This document shows positions 1 through 9,015 of a stretch of DNA of 64,000 nt, piece after piece (positions within the stretch are counted from its first letter, which is position 1; every line of letters begins with the position of its first letter). Origin of the DNA: Enhygromyxa salina. GTDB taxonomy: Bacteria > Myxococcota_A > Polyangia > Nannocystales > Nannocystaceae. The stretch covers positions 38,299-102,298 of the forward strand of contig NZ_JMCC02000073.1 in assembly GCF_000737335.2 (NCBI RefSeq). The letters run 5' to 3'. The position numbers were made by a program, and so were the translations under genes. The notes beneath the pieces were generated by a model. That model was not told the origin of the DNA. It saw only the letters and a program-made list of their open reading frames with translations, and made no database searches.

Positions 1-324
1 GTAGGCCCGGTGCGCCGCGTTGGGCGACAGCTTGGCCGCGCTCTCGAACTGGTTGAGGGCGCGCTGATAGTCGCGGGTTGCGTACAACACCATCGCGGCG
101 ACCAGCTCGACGACCGGGTTGCCGCGCCCGACCTCGAGCGCCTGGTCGACGTCGGCCCGCGCCGAGCCGTACTGGTGGTCCTGGGCCAAGTAGCAGGCCC
201 GCAGCAGGCGAGGGAGCGCGCTCGGGGCCGCGAGGATCCGCTGGGTCAACGCCGAGTCGTAGCGCTTGGCGTCGAGCTCACCAAGCAGCTGCTCGGTCAC
301 CCGGATGTTGCGCCGACGCATCAT
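1..324 (-). CDS. TPR-like protein, 3' end cut by window edge
   Basis: An open minus-strand frame runs from ATG codons at 324/321 to the left edge (108 codons, no stop). An in-frame GTG at 339 is an alternative start. The predicted product contains helix pairs such as RACYLAQDHQYGSARADVDQ and LYATRDYQRALNQFESAAKL. The A-x-D-Y-x-x-A-L-x-x-F-x-x-A-A-x-L-x-P spacing is that of a tetratricopeptide repeat, so it is probably a protein-interaction scaffold. It has no signal peptide and no catalytic motif in the visible part. It diverges from the lipoprotein gene at 475. The remainder lies outside the window, so the full domain content is unknown. Confidence 0.6.
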   Translation of the reverse strand, partial: MMRRRNIRVTEQLLGELDAKRYDSALTQRILAAPSALPRLLRACYLAQDHQYGSARADVDQALEVGRGNPVVELVAAMVLYATRDYQRALNQFESAAKLSPNAAHRAY

Positions 325-474
325 CGTGTTGGTGTTCACGGGGCGCAGGGTACTATGGGAGCTCGTGGTGCAACGCACCGCGTCGCCTCGCGCAGGAATT
401 TACGCTGGGCCACGCCGATCGAAGGGGGGCCCGCACCAACACCCGAAGGTCGCGCTCTCGTGATAGCCTGGGCC

Positions 475-1398
475 ATGAGAAACGGTCAGCTTCGGCGCGC
501 ATCATGGACAGCTGGATGGCTCGCGCTGGTCTCGCTCGGCGCCTGCACCAGTGACCCCGAGGTCCACACGTGCGTGGTCCAAGAAGATTGCCCGGCGTCG
601 CTTTCTTGTCTGCAGCAGGTCTGCGAGTCGATCGCGCTGCCGCAGGTCACGCTGCTCAACCCCGAAGACGATCAGGTCTACCCGTGGAACGGAGATGGAA
701 GCGCGCACACCGAGCTGCTCACGATCGTGGCCGCTGATCTGGTGCTGCGCCCGAAGGCCGAGTCCAGCGCGCGGGTTGTGGGTGACGGCTACCTGGTCGT
801 GTTCGTTGACGAGGTCGAGGTCGCGACGATCGACTCTGGCGATCTCCAGGCGGGGGTTCAGGTCGAGGTCAGCTTCGACGACACGCCGGGTGTCCATCGC
901 CTGCGTGTCCAGGCCAGGCTCAACGACGGCACCGACTACGACAATGGCGAAGGCTCCGCCCGCAGCCTGCTCTGGGTTGACGACGGACGCGAGCATGTCG
1001 CGCTGCGCCAGCCGTGGCCCGGCGACGCCTTCTCACTCGACAGCCAGCTCATCGACGCCGAAGTCGTCGCGATGCCAGGGGGCGCCGTCACGATCGCGCC
1101 GCCCTCCACTGAACAGCAGATCGGCCACGTGCACTACGACGCGGAGCCGTTTGATCTGTGCTTGATGGAGCCGCAATGCGTCGTTGGATACAACGGGGTC
1201 GTTCCCAGCAATGAGGATGCGTTCGGGCCGGTGCTATTGCCTAGGTCGGAGGCGGGCATGGTCGCCCTGACGGTGCTGGTCACGCACCACTATCACACGC
1301 CGTACTTCTATGACGACGAGATGGGGATCGAGCGGCAGGTGTACTCGTCGATCCAGATCGAGCGCACCGACACCGTGGTCACACCACCCCGGCCGTGA
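475..1398 (+). CDS. Hypothetical secreted lipoprotein
   Basis: 307 residues from ATG 475. The frame is open further upstream, but the start is placed here because the sequence then begins with a basic n-region and a hydrophobic segment ending in a lipobox (SLGAC, Cys at about 22). Just after it comes a small Cys-rich stretch (CVVQEDCPASLSCLQQVC) that looks like a disulfide-bonded mini-domain often found after the lipid anchor in myxobacterial lipoproteins. The rest is beta-rich with Ig-like phrases (VTLLNPEDDQVY, HRLRVQARLNDG). I recognise no enzymatic family. It probably sits at the outer membrane. It ends 3 bp before the convergent radical SAM gene at 1401. Confidence 0.72.
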   Translation: MRNGQLRRASWTAGWLALVSLGACTSDPEVHTCVVQEDCPASLSCLQQVCESIALPQVTLLNPEDDQVYPWNGDGSAHTELLTIVAADLVLRPKAESSARVVGDGYLVVFVDEVEVATIDSGDLQAGVQVEVSFDDTPGVHRLRVQARLNDGTDYDNGEGSARSLLWVDDGREHVALRQPWPGDAFSLDSQLIDAEVVAMPGGAVTIAPPSTEQQIGHVHYDAEPFDLCLMEPQCVVGYNGVVPSNEDAFGPVLLPRSEAGMVALTVLVTHHYHTPYFYDDEMGIERQVYSSIQIERTDTVVTPPRP

Positions 1399-1400
1399 AG

Positions 1401-3302
1401 TCAGCCTTCAACCGGCTGCATCAGCGCGAACCCGTGCGCGCGGATGTAGCTGATGTGCATGCCCCGGCAGTCCTGCGTGTAGATGCAGGTCTTGCAGCGC
1501 AGCGACTTCCGCCAGTAGCGATCCATGATGTAGCGCTTGATGTAGCGGAAGATCTCGAGCTTCCCCTGCAGGTTCATCATGCTGGTGTCGAGCTGCTCAC
1601 GCCGCGTGCGAGCCGGCCGACCGATCACGCAGCTGGGTACGTCGTCGACCGGGACCGCGTGCTGGAACTGCGAGAAGAACACCGGCAGATCCAAGTCGAG
1701 CTCGCCGGACTCGGTCTGGCGCTCGTAGGTCGGCTGGCGCAGGGCCAAGCGCGCGGGCGCCTGCTCGCGGGCGGCGACCTCGAGCAGCCACGGCTCGACG
1801 TGCTTCGACAGCTCCACGCAGACCTCGAAGTCGGCGTCGACGGCCAACATCGCCTCGGCGTCGGCCGCCGTCCGCACGATCACGCGGGTGACCTGCTTGC
1901 CAAACAGGGTGGGGGACTTCGCCAGCGCCTCGGCGACGCCAGCGTAGTTCTGCAGCTGTAGCTCGAGCTGCGTGGTCCCAGCGAACAGTGAATCGATCCG
2001 CGCGGCGTCGGCCTGGGCGTGCTCGAGATCCGGCGACACCAACCACAGCGACACCGCGCCCGCGCGCTCGATCTGGGTTGGCAGCGGCGGGTACTCGGGC
2101 TTTTTGTAGGCGCTGCCCGGACCCACCCCGAGCAGCGGCAGCCGCAGCTTGCGGTGCTCGACCTGGTCCTGCGGGATCCCAAACGCCGCCGCCGCGGCCT
2201 CCGATGCGATCTGGCTGCCGTCGCCCTCGGCCTCGGCCAGCATCTCGACCATCTTGCGCCGGGTCTTGCTGCGCTCGGCCGAGGCCGGGTCGCCGCCAAA
2301 CACCGCGCCTTGGGCCGCGTCCCACTCCGTGTCGTAGCGGATCACCTCGAACTTCGACTCCGCCACGGTCGCGCGCACGTCCTCGAGCTCGTCACAGATC
2401 GGCTCGAGGTAGCAGTGCGAGCAGCGGTGCGGGTTGCGACAGTCCAGCGGCACGCCGTGGTCGATCAGCAGCTCGTACTCTTCTTTGCGCCCGCGGATCT
2501 CGTCGTTGAGCTTGTAGGGATCCTGGATCAGGTTCTCGTAGCCCTCGAGGTGTGGGACCGGGAACCGGTTGAGCCAGATGTGCATGTTGGGGCGCTTCGA
2601 GTACTCGAAGGCCTTCAACAGGTACGGCCGCATCTCTTCGAGGTCGTAGAACAGCGTCTCTTTGCCCTCGGTGTAGGCATTGCCGAACGGGATCACGTGC
2701 AGGAGGTCGTACTCGTAGACCCCCATGTTGGTGAACTTCTCGAGCAGATCCGGGAGCGTCTTGACGTTGCCCCGGTTCACGCACACGTCGATGTTGACGA
2801 TCACCCGGCCGTCGTCGAGCGCGTTTTGAAGCCCGCGGACCTCTTGCTCGAACGCGCCCTTGCTGCCGACCAGCGCGTCGTGGATCCGGGCGTTGACGCC
2901 GTGGATCGAGAAGGTGATCTCGCCAAGGCCCGCGTCGATGCTGCGGGTGATGAACTCTTTGTAGCCAAACAGCCGCCCGTTGGTGACGGTCTGGATCTTT
3001 TTATAGCCAGCGAGCCGCCCAAGCTTCACGAACTGCACGAAGTCCGGGTGGATCGTTGGCTCGCCGCCCGAGAGGATCAGCCGCTCGGCGCCCTTGCGGC
3101 GACCGTCGAGGATCTGGGCCTTGACCTCTTCGCGCGAGCGGTTGGTGCCGTTGTGCGTGTGGGCGTCGAGGCAGAACACGCAGTGGTCGTTGCAGTCGAA
3201 GGTCAGCCGCACCCAGTTGCGCTTCTGATGCGCGGCGTCTTCTTTTTCAACTTCCTTGAGAGCCTGGGATTGCGCAGTTCCGCCGTCCATCGCCGGCATC
3301 AT
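1401..3302 (-). CDS. Radical SAM protein with two Cys clusters
   Basis: About 633 residues from the tandem ATGs at 3302/3299 (ATG 3290 is also possible). The radical SAM 4Fe-4S motif CNDHCVFC is at residues 37-44, followed by the SAM-binding motif SGGEPTIHP and the typical strand TVTNGRL. A first auxiliary Cys cluster (C-x5-C-x2-C-x5-C) lies at about 286-303. A second, C-x2-C-x5-C-x-G, lies near residue 600 and is followed by Y-x-R-x-x-G-F. The second matches the C-terminal cluster of most other radical SAM proteins in this window and resembles a SPASM/twitch auxiliary-cluster site. The ~290-residue segment between the clusters is not recognised. It is divergent from the double radical SAM gene at 3481. 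The substrate is unknown; a peptide or protein target is inferred only from family and context. Confidence 0.85.
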   Translation of the reverse strand: MMPAMDGGTAQSQALKEVEKEDAAHQKRNWVRLTFDCNDHCVFCLDAHTHNGTNRSREEVKAQILDGRRKGAERLILSGGEPTIHPDFVQFVKLGRLAGYKKIQTVTNGRLFGYKEFITRSIDAGLGEITFSIHGVNARIHDALVGSKGAFEQEVRGLQNALDDGRVIVNIDVCVNRGNVKTLPDLLEKFTNMGVYEYDLLHVIPFGNAYTEGKETLFYDLEEMRPYLLKAFEYSKRPNMHIWLNRFPVPHLEGYENLIQDPYKLNDEIRGRKEEYELLIDHGVPLDCRNPHRCSHCYLEPICDELEDVRATVAESKFEVIRYDTEWDAAQGAVFGGDPASAERSKTRRKMVEMLAEAEGDGSQIASEAAAAAFGIPQDQVEHRKLRLPLLGVGPGSAYKKPEYPPLPTQIERAGAVSLWLVSPDLEHAQADAARIDSLFAGTTQLELQLQNYAGVAEALAKSPTLFGKQVTRVIVRTAADAEAMLAVDADFEVCVELSKHVEPWLLEVAAREQAPARLALRQPTYERQTESGELDLDLPVFFSQFQHAVPVDDVPSCVIGRPARTRREQLDTSMMNLQGKLEIFRYIKRYIMDRYWRKSLRCKTCIYTQDCRGMHISYIRAHGFALMQPVEG

Positions 3303-3480
3303 ACTCGGCCCCGCGTGCTGGCGTCGAAGCGTCGGCGGCGTGCGCGAGCGCCGAACCCCCGCGCATGCACCAGGCGCGAAGGTCGGGCCGCGGGTGACCC
3401 TCACCACTTGGCGCACGCGCGTGAGGTTGACGAAGTTGCAGCCCAGGGCCCGAGTGCGTGGCGTGATATGCTGCGCGACG
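3303..3480. promoter_or_regulatory. Divergent intergenic region between two radical SAM genes
   Basis: These 178 bp separate the starts of two divergent radical SAM genes and so must hold promoters for both. I see no convincing sigma-70 hexamers or strong inverted repeat. It is given as a location only. Confidence 0.35.
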
Positions 3481-5970
3481 ATGGGGGAACCCCGCGTCCT
3501 GGTTATCCACCCGCCCGTCAGCGTCGCGCGGGACTTCATCGACTATCCGTATTTCGCCGATCTTGGCGCGGTGCAGCTGGCCGCCGTGCTCGAGCATGAT
3601 CGTGGCCGAGCGCATGTCGAGCTGGTCGACAGCTTCGCGCTCCCGGGCGCGCAGCTGCGGTGGCGCGAGGACGGTCGCGCGCACCTGGGCGTCGAGGTTG
3701 ATCAGGCGCTCGCGCAGGTGCTCAGGCTCGCGGCGGACCAGGACTTCGCGGCGATCGTGGTCGCGTACACCGTGTTTCATCGGCCGCCGCATCGCGATGA
3801 TGTGCTCGCGGCGGTGCTCGAGGGCCTGCGCGCGCGGTTTGAGACTGCGCCGATCCTGCTCGCCGATTGCTACCAGTCGGGCCAGCACTACATCGAGTTC
3901 CCGGGTGACGCGGTGCTCGCCAGCTACCCAGAGGTCGACGCCTACATTAAGTACGAGGCCGAGGTCACCGTGCCGCAGCTGCTCGCCAGCTACTTGGTTG
4001 ACATGGTTGACATGGCTGACGCCGACCCTACCCGCCCGCGCGGGAGTCATCGCGGGGCCTCGCCCAAGCTCGACGAGCTGCCGTTCCCGGCCTGGGATCG
4101 CGTGGATCTGGCCGCCTACGATCAGTTCAAGCACAGCGTCGTCGCCGAGCTCGGGCGGCCGGTGTGGACCTTCCCGATCGACGGTCGCACGATGCCGTTG
4201 GTCACCAGCCGCGGCTGCCCGTTCACCTGCATTCACTGCTCGAGCAACCCCGAAGCTCGCAAGCCGTGGGTTACGGATGACTCCTCGGGCGCGCAAGCCG
4301 AGCAGCCCCGCGAGCCCAAAGTGCAGCGCCGCTACTCGCCCGAGCGCCTGCGCGAGTACCTGCGCTTCCTCGCCTCGCTCGGGGCCACGCGCCTCGAGGT
4401 CAGCGATGAGCTCATCAACGTCAACGAGCGGCACTTCGACGTGTTCCTCGAAGAGGTCGTCGCGCTGGATCTGAAGTTCGACTGCCCCAACGGCATGCGC
4501 GCGGACTACCTGCTGCCGCGTCACCTCGAGCAGATGCGCGGGCGCGTCAACATGCTCAGCGTCAGCGCGGAGTCCGGGGTCCAGCGGGTCGTGACGGAGG
4601 TCGTCAAGAAGCGCTTGGATCTGCGCGCGGTCGAGGACGCGGCCAAGCACGCCGACGAGGCCGGGGTGCCGCTCATGATCCATTATATGATCGGCCTGCC
4701 CGGCGAGAGCGCAGAGGAGATCAACGGCACGCTCGGGTTTGCGCTGCGCTTGTGGGACGAATTCCACGCGTGGCCGGCGGTCCAGTACGCGACCCCGCTG
4801 CCCGGCACCGAGCTGGCCGCGATCGCGCAAGAACGCAGCGGTCACAAGCTTCCGGTGATCCCAAACATCGAAGACTGGGGCCCGTATTTTCAGACCGCGC
4901 CCTCGAACTCGACCGGCGATGGGGTTGATCAAGCCACGCTCGAGAGCTTCATGTGGACGTTCCAACAGCGCTTGAACGCCTCGCAGGGGGCCAAGAAGCT
5001 GATCATGAACGTCACCTACGTGTGCAACAACCACTGCACCTTCTGTGCGGTCGGTACGCGCACGCAGCTCGACGGCCACCCCACGCGCCAGCGCGAGAAG
5101 CTGCTCGAGTACCGCAAGCAGGGCGTGGTCATGGTCGACTTCGACGGCGGCGAGCCCACCCTCAACCCCGAGCTGATCCCGCTGATCAAGTCGGCGCGGG
5201 CGATGGGCTACCAGCGCGTCAACGTGACCACCAACGGTCGCCGCTGCGTCTATGACAAGTACGCTTCGTCGCTGGTCAACTCTGGGCTGACGACGCTGCT
5301 GTTCTCGGTCCACGGCCACGACGCCCGCACCCACGCGCAGCAAGTTGGCGTCGCCGAGGCGTTCCAGCAGACCACCGACGGGATCCGCAACTGCCTGCGC
5401 TACGCCCCCAAGGGCGTGGAGCTGGGCATGAACATCACGGTCACCAAGGGCAACCACGACAAGGTCGACCTGCTCGCGCAGCTGTGCTGGGACCTGGGCC
5501 TGCGGTGGATGAACATCCAGTTCCTCACGCCCTTTGGTCGCGCGACCAGCTGGGTCGCCCCCGACACCCAAAAGGCGGCCGACAACGCGGTCGCGGTGAT
5601 GGACGCGTGGGCCGGCAAGATCCGGTTTCAGGTCATCAACCTGCCGTTTTGCTTCATGCCCAAGCACCGCGATCTGATGCAGGGCGACCTCGCCAAGCTC
5701 GAGCGGCACATGGTGTTCGTCAACAACGAGACCGTGAACCTGGCCGAGTATCTGGCCGAGCGGCGGGTCCGCAAGCCGGTGTGCAAGACCTGTCCGCACG
5801 CGTGTTTTTGTGGTGGCTTCTATGAGCTCGATCAGGTCCCCGAGCCGCCGTGGTTGATCTCCGCCGACGACCTGGTCCGCCCGCTCAATGATCCGCGCCG
5901 CCACGAGTCGGTGCCAGCCGGCTTCTCGGACCGCGTCAAGAAACGCCTACGCGACGAAGGCGTGATGTAG
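3481..5970 (+). CDS. Tandem double radical SAM protein with B12-binding-like N-terminus
   Basis: 829 residues from ATG 3481; the frame is open further upstream, but that part looks non-coding. Residues ~1-200 resemble the Rossmann-like domain of B12-dependent radical SAM enzymes (opening VLVIHPP), although I see no DxHxxG cobalamin ligand motif. The first radical SAM core has CPFTCIHC at 246-253 and the later IGLPGES phrase typical of B12-class enzymes. A second full core starts at about 505, with CNNHCTFC at 515-522 and DGGEPTLNP. A C-terminal cluster CKTCPHACFCGG follows, as in the neighbouring enzymes. So two AdoMet-radical active sites sit on one polypeptide. The first half may do a methyl transfer or rearrangement and the second a SPASM-type peptide modification; both are inferences. 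No precursor gene is adjacent. Confidence 0.88.
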   Translation: MGEPRVLVIHPPVSVARDFIDYPYFADLGAVQLAAVLEHDRGRAHVELVDSFALPGAQLRWREDGRAHLGVEVDQALAQVLRLAADQDFAAIVVAYTVFHRPPHRDDVLAAVLEGLRARFETAPILLADCYQSGQHYIEFPGDAVLASYPEVDAYIKYEAEVTVPQLLASYLVDMVDMADADPTRPRGSHRGASPKLDELPFPAWDRVDLAAYDQFKHSVVAELGRPVWTFPIDGRTMPLVTSRGCPFTCIHCSSNPEARKPWVTDDSSGAQAEQPREPKVQRRYSPERLREYLRFLASLGATRLEVSDELINVNERHFDVFLEEVVALDLKFDCPNGMRADYLLPRHLEQMRGRVNMLSVSAESGVQRVVTEVVKKRLDLRAVEDAAKHADEAGVPLMIHYMIGLPGESAEEINGTLGFALRLWDEFHAWPAVQYATPLPGTELAAIAQERSGHKLPVIPNIEDWGPYFQTAPSNSTGDGVDQATLESFMWTFQQRLNASQGAKKLIMNVTYVCNNHCTFCAVGTRTQLDGHPTRQREKLLEYRKQGVVMVDFDGGEPTLNPELIPLIKSARAMGYQRVNVTTNGRRCVYDKYASSLVNSGLTTLLFSVHGHDARTHAQQVGVAEAFQQTTDGIRNCLRYAPKGVELGMNITVTKGNHDKVDLLAQLCWDLGLRWMNIQFLTPFGRATSWVAPDTQKAADNAVAVMDAWAGKIRFQVINLPFCFMPKHRDLMQGDLAKLERHMVFVNNETVNLAEYLAERRVRKPVCKTCPHACFCGGFYELDQVPEPPWLISADDLVRPLNDPRRHESVPAGFSDRVKKRLRDEGVM

Positions 5971-5972
5971 TT

Positions 5973-6150
5973 TAGACCCCCACACACGCCTTCGCACTTC
6001 GCGGTCACTCGCTTCGCTCGCTCCCAAGGGGCCGTTTGTTCGCCCTCGTATGTGTGGCCCCCTCGAAGGGGGCTCTCGTCTGGGCATCTACGGCCACCGG
6101 ATGGCGCTCCATCCGAATCGCGCTTCGGCGGGGGTGTGTGGGGGCCCTAA
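5973..6150. repeat. Inverted-repeat region between convergent radical SAM genes
   Basis: An 11-nt perfect inverted repeat (CCCCCACACAC at 5977-5987 and its complement at 6134-6144), with flanking TTAG/CTAA, brackets the gap between two convergent genes. Inside it a short hairpin (GCCCCCT-cga-AGGGGGC, 6057-6073) could act as a terminator stem, but no T-run follows. No gene is supported between 5971 and 6195. Confidence 0.5.
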
Positions 6151-6195
6151 CAGGGCTACCAGGGCCCGCCAAAAGAAACCCAAAGGGGCCTAAAC

Positions 6196-7215
6196 TCAAG
6201 GCCTGATTGGGAGGCGGACGACGCCGGGGATCGTGGGGGCTTGGCCTCGGGCCGTGGCGATCTCGGTGTCGCCGAAGCGCTGTAGGTAATCGTCTCGCAC
6301 GCCCGGACAGATCGCTTCGAACTGACAGCCTGCGCAGGCTGGGACGTGGTTTCGGCCGGCGAGGCGGCTGTCTTCGAGCTCGAAGGTGGCGTCGGGGGTG
6401 ACGACGAGGACCCGCATCGAGCCGGGATCCCACGCGTGCGTCCAGTCTTCGCCAAGCAGGCAGCGGGGGATGTGCAGCGAGGAGATCTGCAGGCCGCGCT
6501 CGCGCCCGATCGCCAGCGCGCGGCGGACGAAGGGCATGGTCGTCGTCATTGCTGGCAGGCTCTCGACGCGGGCGGCGTTGCCGTCGGTCAGCGAGACGTA
6601 CCAGAGGTGAACCTCCTCGACCCCGCGCGCGGCGATCCACTCGATCGCGTCGGGCAGGCGCCGGTAGGTGTCGGTCTTGATGATCACGTCCACGACCACG
6701 TGGCGACCCGAAGCCACGACGTTGCGCAAGCCCTGCTCCATCAGCGCGTAGGCGCCGTCACGCTGGACCAAGGCGTCGTAGGCCGTCGCGTCGTGGGTGT
6801 GGATCGAGATGTGAAAGCGCGTGACTCCAGCGTTGACCAGACGCGCGACGTTGGCCTCGGAGAACAGCAGGCCGTTGCTCTGAACCTTGATGTCTTCGAA
6901 CCCGAGCTGGCGCGCGGCCTTGATCAGCGCGACCAGATCCGTGCGGATCGTCGGCTCGCCACCCGTGAACGCGATGCGGTCGTAGGCCTGGCTGCGACCG
7001 CGTCGCATCGCCGCGACCACGGCCTTGGGGGCGAGCGCTCGCTCGCGCATGGTCGGCGTGATCGTGCAGTAGTCGCAGGCGAGGTTGCAGTCGTAACCAA
7101 GGATCACGTCGAGGAGGCCGGGCATGCGCGCACCTTGCTTGTCCCATGCTTTGCGAGCGGTTTGGATCTCGGCCGATCTGCGGTCCGAGGGATCGACTGC
7201 CACGACTGACGACAT
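6196..7215 (-). CDS. Radical SAM protein with C-terminal Cys cluster
   Basis: 339 residues from ATG 7215. The radical SAM motif CNLACDYC is at 43-50, then TGGEPTIRTD and QSNGLLF. The C-terminal cluster CAGCQFEAICPG is followed by D-Y-L-x-R-F-G, the same signature as the other radical SAM proteins here. The Gly-Gly-Glu-Pro loop and SIHTHD strand show a complete (beta-alpha)6 core. It is convergent with the double radical SAM gene. The protein ends in VVRLPIRP; related LRLP phrases occur in the radical SAM proteins at 1401 and 10203. No precursor-like peptide is seen immediately next to it, so its substrate is unknown. Confidence 0.85.
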   Translation of the reverse strand: MSSVVAVDPSDRRSAEIQTARKAWDKQGARMPGLLDVILGYDCNLACDYCTITPTMRERALAPKAVVAAMRRGRSQAYDRIAFTGGEPTIRTDLVALIKAARQLGFEDIKVQSNGLLFSEANVARLVNAGVTRFHISIHTHDATAYDALVQRDGAYALMEQGLRNVVASGRHVVVDVIIKTDTYRRLPDAIEWIAARGVEEVHLWYVSLTDGNAARVESLPAMTTTMPFVRRALAIGRERGLQISSLHIPRCLLGEDWTHAWDPGSMRVLVVTPDATFELEDSRLAGRNHVPACAGCQFEAICPGVRDDYLQRFGDTEIATARGQAPTIPGVVRLPIRP

Positions 7216-7268
7216 GTGAGATCTCGGACCGCCAGATGTGGCGCGCGCAGAGCGAGGCTGCGCGGGTT

Positions 7269-7322
7269 GCTCACCGACCGGTCTGTGACTTGGTGGTTGG
7301 CCACGACCGACGGTCGGTGAGC
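7269..7322. promoter_or_regulatory. 12-bp perfect inverted repeat in a divergent intergenic region
   Basis: GCTCACCGACCG (7269-7280) and its exact complement CGGTCGGTGAGC (7311-7322) are separated by 30 bp. The element lies in the 343-bp gap (7216-7558) between the divergent radical SAM gene and a lipoprotein gene. The gap otherwise shows nothing gene-like. It may be an operator or a structured leader; there is no T-run to make it a terminator. Confidence 0.45.
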
Positions 7323-7558
7323 GCGTCGTCGCTCGCCGCAGCCGAGGCGTGTGCGCGGTTGTAGATGTGGTCTGATTATCTCACAGGGCGGGTCTGCGTC
7401 GCCGTATAGGCGCGAACCCGCGAGTTCATGACCCGACAGCGTGAACAGCGCTATCGGAGCGACTCGGGCGTGGGATTCGATCGAGAATCGCGACCTATCA
7501 GCGCCGACTTTCTGGTATGAGTAGAACCGGCCCTTCGGCTTAACTGGACGTCCACGCC

Positions 7559-8887
7559 ATGGTTTCTCGCACGCTCCCCACTAGCCTCATCCTCTCCCTC
7601 GCACTGGTTGGCACCGCCTGTAACGACGACGTCACTGCGGATGCGACGACGACGTTCAGCACTTCGGCGTCGACGAGCTCCGACACGGGCGACACCGCCG
7701 ACGAGACGGCTGACAGCTCGATGGGCGATGGCGATGGCGATGGCGACACCAATAGCGGTGATGGTGACGGCGACCCTGGCGACGGTGACGGCGATGGCGA
7801 CGGTGATGGCGACGGCGACGGGGACGGCGACGGTGACGGCGACGGCGAGTGCCTCGACCTCGACCAGGACGGCTTCGGCAACAACTGCCCAATGGGCACG
7901 GATTGCGACGACAGCGACTTCAATAACCACACCGTCGACGGTTGCGCGAACTGTGCAGACAACGACGGCGACGGCTACTGGGTCGGCTGCGACACCTTCG
8001 ACGAGAACAAGCCCGGGCCAGACTGCGACGACGCTGACTTCAACGTCTTCACGCCCAATGGCTGCGCCAACTGTACCGACAACGACAACGACGGCGTCTG
8101 GGTTGGCTGCGATCAGTACGGCCCCATGAAGCCGGGCCCCGACTGCGACGATGGCAACGCCAACGTCGGTCTCGACGACGCAGAAGAGATCTGCAACGGC
8201 TTGGCAGAGAACTGCGCTGGCGAGGTCGACAACGCGCCACCCAGCGAGATGTGCCCGCCGATGGGCGTCGTCGCGCCAAACGTCGCGCCGCAGGGCGGGT
8301 GGTGCTGCGATCCGCCAGCTCCGGGTCAAGACGGCTGCAAGATCTGTGGCTGCGTGGAGCAGTACTACGATCTCGACGAAGTCGTGAACAACGGCTGTGA
8401 GTGCCAAGGCACCTCGCGGACCAGCAGCCTCGCGGCCTGCTCCAACGCACCGCAAGGCTACCTCGGCGCAATCGGTGAGAGCGAGCAGCTGCAGAACGCG
8501 GTGATCGGCACCATCCCGCAGATCGACAACCTCATCGGCAACGGTCGCGAGGACTGGTACTCGGTCGACTTCGAGGAGAACGACGCCATTGGCATCCGGC
8601 CCAACACTGGCAGCATTCGGGTCAGCTTCGCGCTGAACGAGGGCAACGACTACCGCTTCGAGGTGTTCCGCTCGTGCCAGGGTGTGGCCTTTGCTGGCAG
8701 CCTGGCGACCCAGTATGGGGTCGGCGCTCCTCCAAGCCGCGAGTGGTGGTTCTTCGACAACCACGCCGCCCCGGCGCCGCAGAACGACGTGGCGTGGCCG
8801 AGCAAGGTGTACATCCGGGTGTTCCGGGTTCAGAACGACAAGACCTGCAACCACTACCAGCTGGCGGTTCAGCGCGTCGACAACTAG
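7559..8887 (+). CDS. Secreted lipoprotein with GD-repeat linker and Ca-binding-like repeats
   Basis: 442 residues from ATG 7559. The signal peptide ends in a lipobox (VGTAC, Cys at about 21). A Ser/Thr/Asp-rich segment and a long (GD)n run follow (residues ~56-96). Three repeats then have the pattern D-x-D-x-D-G...W-V-G-C-D...P-G-P-D-C-D-D, which resemble MopE/thrombospondin type-3 calcium-binding loops common in myxobacterial surface proteins. The last ~150 residues form a beta-rich Cys-containing domain that I do not recognise. It is most likely exported and anchored in the outer membrane, with the GD linker as an extended acidic spacer. A strong terminator follows at 8911. Confidence 0.85.
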   Translation: MVSRTLPTSLILSLALVGTACNDDVTADATTTFSTSASTSSDTGDTADETADSSMGDGDGDGDTNSGDGDGDPGDGDGDGDGDGDGDGDGDGDGDGECLDLDQDGFGNNCPMGTDCDDSDFNNHTVDGCANCADNDGDGYWVGCDTFDENKPGPDCDDADFNVFTPNGCANCTDNDNDGVWVGCDQYGPMKPGPDCDDGNANVGLDDAEEICNGLAENCAGEVDNAPPSEMCPPMGVVAPNVAPQGGWCCDPPAPGQDGCKICGCVEQYYDLDEVVNNGCECQGTSRTSSLAACSNAPQGYLGAIGESEQLQNAVIGTIPQIDNLIGNGREDWYSVDFEENDAIGIRPNTGSIRVSFALNEGNDYRFEVFRSCQGVAFAGSLATQYGVGAPPSREWWFFDNHAAPAPQNDVAWPSKVYIRVFRVQNDKTCNHYQLAVQRVDN

Positions 8888-8910
8888 TCCGACGCCAACC
8901 ACCGACAAAA

Positions 8911-8938
8911 GGGCCCCTCTCGAGGGGCCCTCTTTTTT
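8911..8938 (+). terminator. Bidirectional rho-independent terminator
   Basis: GGGCCCCT / AGGGGCCC form an 8-bp stem with a CTCG loop (8911-8930), followed by TCTTTTTT on the plus strand and preceded by AAAA (TTTT on the minus strand). It closes both the lipoprotein gene ending at 8887 and the convergent HExxH gene ending at 9016. Confidence 0.92.
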
Positions 8939-9015
8939 GGCTCGGGGTTTTGGCTCGGGGCCTTTGGTTCGGGCGAGGCCCGCCCCGTCGGGGCTCCGTC
9001 CAGCTCAGTGGGTGT

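Noticed and set aside
10..474. Extended frame upstream of the lipoprotein at 475
   Set aside because: The stretch is antisense to the TPR-like gene; the signal peptide begins at ATG 475.
3247..5904. Very long minus-strand frame opposite the double radical SAM gene
   Set aside because: Shadow of high-GC coding on the other strand; no recognisable domains, whereas the plus strand has two clear rSAM motifs.
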